A stretch of 64,000 bases of DNA from Prolixibacteraceae bacterium UBA1413. GTDB taxonomy: Bacteria > Bacteroidota > Bacteroidia > Bacteroidales > Prolixibacteraceae. Below are positions 63,548-64,000 of this stretch, one piece after another (positions within the stretch are counted from its first letter, which is position 1; each line of letters begins with the position of its first letter). The notes below the pieces were generated by a model, which saw only the letters and a list, made by a program, of their open reading frames with translations, had not been told where the DNA came from and searched no databases. The translations under genes were made by a program, and so were the position numbers. The DNA lies in contig DBPT01000015.1 of the NCBI GenBank assembly GCA_002304925.1, positions 1-64,000 of the forward strand. The letters run 5' to 3'.

Positions 63548-63555
63548 TATCTTTG
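63548..63555 (+). promoter_or_regulatory. -7 box for the DUF4271 gene
   Basis: TATCTTTG, a full match to TAnnTTTG, 20 bases before the ATG at 63575, which implies a very short leader. No TTG lies at the usual -33 spacing. Confidence 0.35.
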
Positions 63556-63574
63556 TGGCCGAACAGATACGGGA

Positions 63575-64000
63575 ATGAGTACAGGGGACTTTTTCTTTAT
63601 TAATTACAGTGACACGGTTACCGGAACTACACTTAAAAGTGCCGCCGGTCAGGCATCTGAAATCAATGTCAAGGCGTCACCATCCTCCCTTCCGGTATCG
63701 TTGAAGGAGCTGACAGCAAGGCAGGATTCCAGAACCGTCAAGCCACAGGTCATTCGCAGGAATTATAACATGACGCGTGAGAGATACATGCGCTGGAAAG
63801 AGGAACAAACCCTCCTGATAGACTCCGACAGATATGTCAATCCGAATGCAAATATCACCCTGCCCCTTGTCAGCCTCAAAGAAAAAGATATCATTCTTCC
63901 CACCAGGAATTTCAGGAGTGATTCCTCCGACTGGTTTACCCTTGTGATTTGTCTTTCCCTGTTGCTCGTTTCTCTTGTCAATTTCTCCTTCAGAAAGTAC
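63575..64000 (+). CDS. DUF4271-type membrane protein, N-terminal part, runs off the right edge
   Basis: 142 codons are visible. The N-terminal 120 residues are hydrophilic (a cytosolic-type region with RRNYNMTRERYMRWKEEQ), then DWFTLVICLSLLLVSLVNFSFRKY starts the first membrane helix. That 'DWf..vi..slll..lvn..f.kY' entry is typical of DUF4271 proteins of Bacteroidota, whose function is unknown. The remainder lies beyond 64000. Confidence 0.6.
   Translation, partial: MSTGDFFFINYSDTVTGTTLKSAAGQASEINVKASPSSLPVSLKELTARQDSRTVKPQVIRRNYNMTRERYMRWKEEQTLLIDSDRYVNPNANITLPLVSLKEKDIILPTRNFRSDSSDWFTLVICLSLLLVSLVNFSFRKY

Noticed and set aside
1..64000. CRISPR arrays, rRNA operons, transposase or integrase genes
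   Set aside because: Looked for and not seen; the repeats present are few, dispersed and lack regular spacers, and no DDE or tyrosine/serine recombinase motif was found.

Overview
The window looks like a chromosomal segment from a member of the Bacteroidota, probably Bacteroidales or Marinilabiliales. Supporting signs are TonB-dependent receptors paired with DUF4249 lipoproteins, a C-terminal type IX secretion (T9SS) sorting domain, many lipoproteins with short lipoboxes, a DUF4271 gene downstream of polA, and TAnnTTTG-type -7 boxes at several genes. I saw no rRNA, tRNA, CRISPR array or integrase.

Layout. 1-6.5 kb is worn DNA: a ychF copy with two in-frame stops, a GH99-like lipoprotein, a nucleotidyltransferase remnant, a carboxylesterase, a 5'-truncated DUF4143 ATPase and a DUF3592-like membrane protein. 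6.6-11.9 kb (locus A) is a compact cassette: a 1297-residue exported protein, a membrane/zinc-ribbon protein and a second zinc-ribbon/membrane protein. 12.0-21.8 kb is an AT-richer block holding two DUF4249/TonB-receptor pairs and debris of others. It sits at the 3' end of a fic gene, bounded by 40-41 bp direct repeats, and contains a second 164-bp direct repeat. 22.7-27.5 kb holds tryptophanase and a CE15-GH78 fusion. 27.8-32.9 kb (locus B) holds a 1176-residue exported protein followed by a decayed copy of the 3' part of the locus A cassette. 33-45 kb holds mostly stand-alone exported enzymes: a CotH/T9SS protein, a prolyl-oligopeptidase-type peptidase, a C45 hydrolase, a DUF255 protein, a metallophosphoesterase and a collagen-like lipoprotein.

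45.1-55.7 kb (locus C) is the most interesting part. Seven tightly packed minus-strand genes encode a vWA-like lipoprotein, a small membrane protein, a tubulin/FtsZ-superfamily GTPase, a giant protein with an actin/Hsp70-type ATPase domain, a membrane-anchored coiled-coil protein, a MotA/ExbB-like channel with a long coiled-coil tail, and a MotB/OmpA-like protein that keeps the channel aspartate. A DUF4349 lipoprotein follows. An actin-like and a tubulin-like protein together with an ion-driven stator pair suggest an envelope-spanning machine. I recall a genome-context prediction of a membrane-remodelling system combining an FtsZ-like family with vWA and OmpA-family proteins (Makarova and Koonin, 2010); the Hsp70-like ATPase and the MotA-like channel may be a variant of it.

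55.8-64 kb is mostly housekeeping: a CYTH protein with a LuxR-type remnant behind it, a SpoT-like HD protein, a C_GCAxxG_C_C protein, arginine decarboxylase (speA), queD, polA, a tiny antitoxin-like ORF and the start of a DUF4271 gene that leaves the window.
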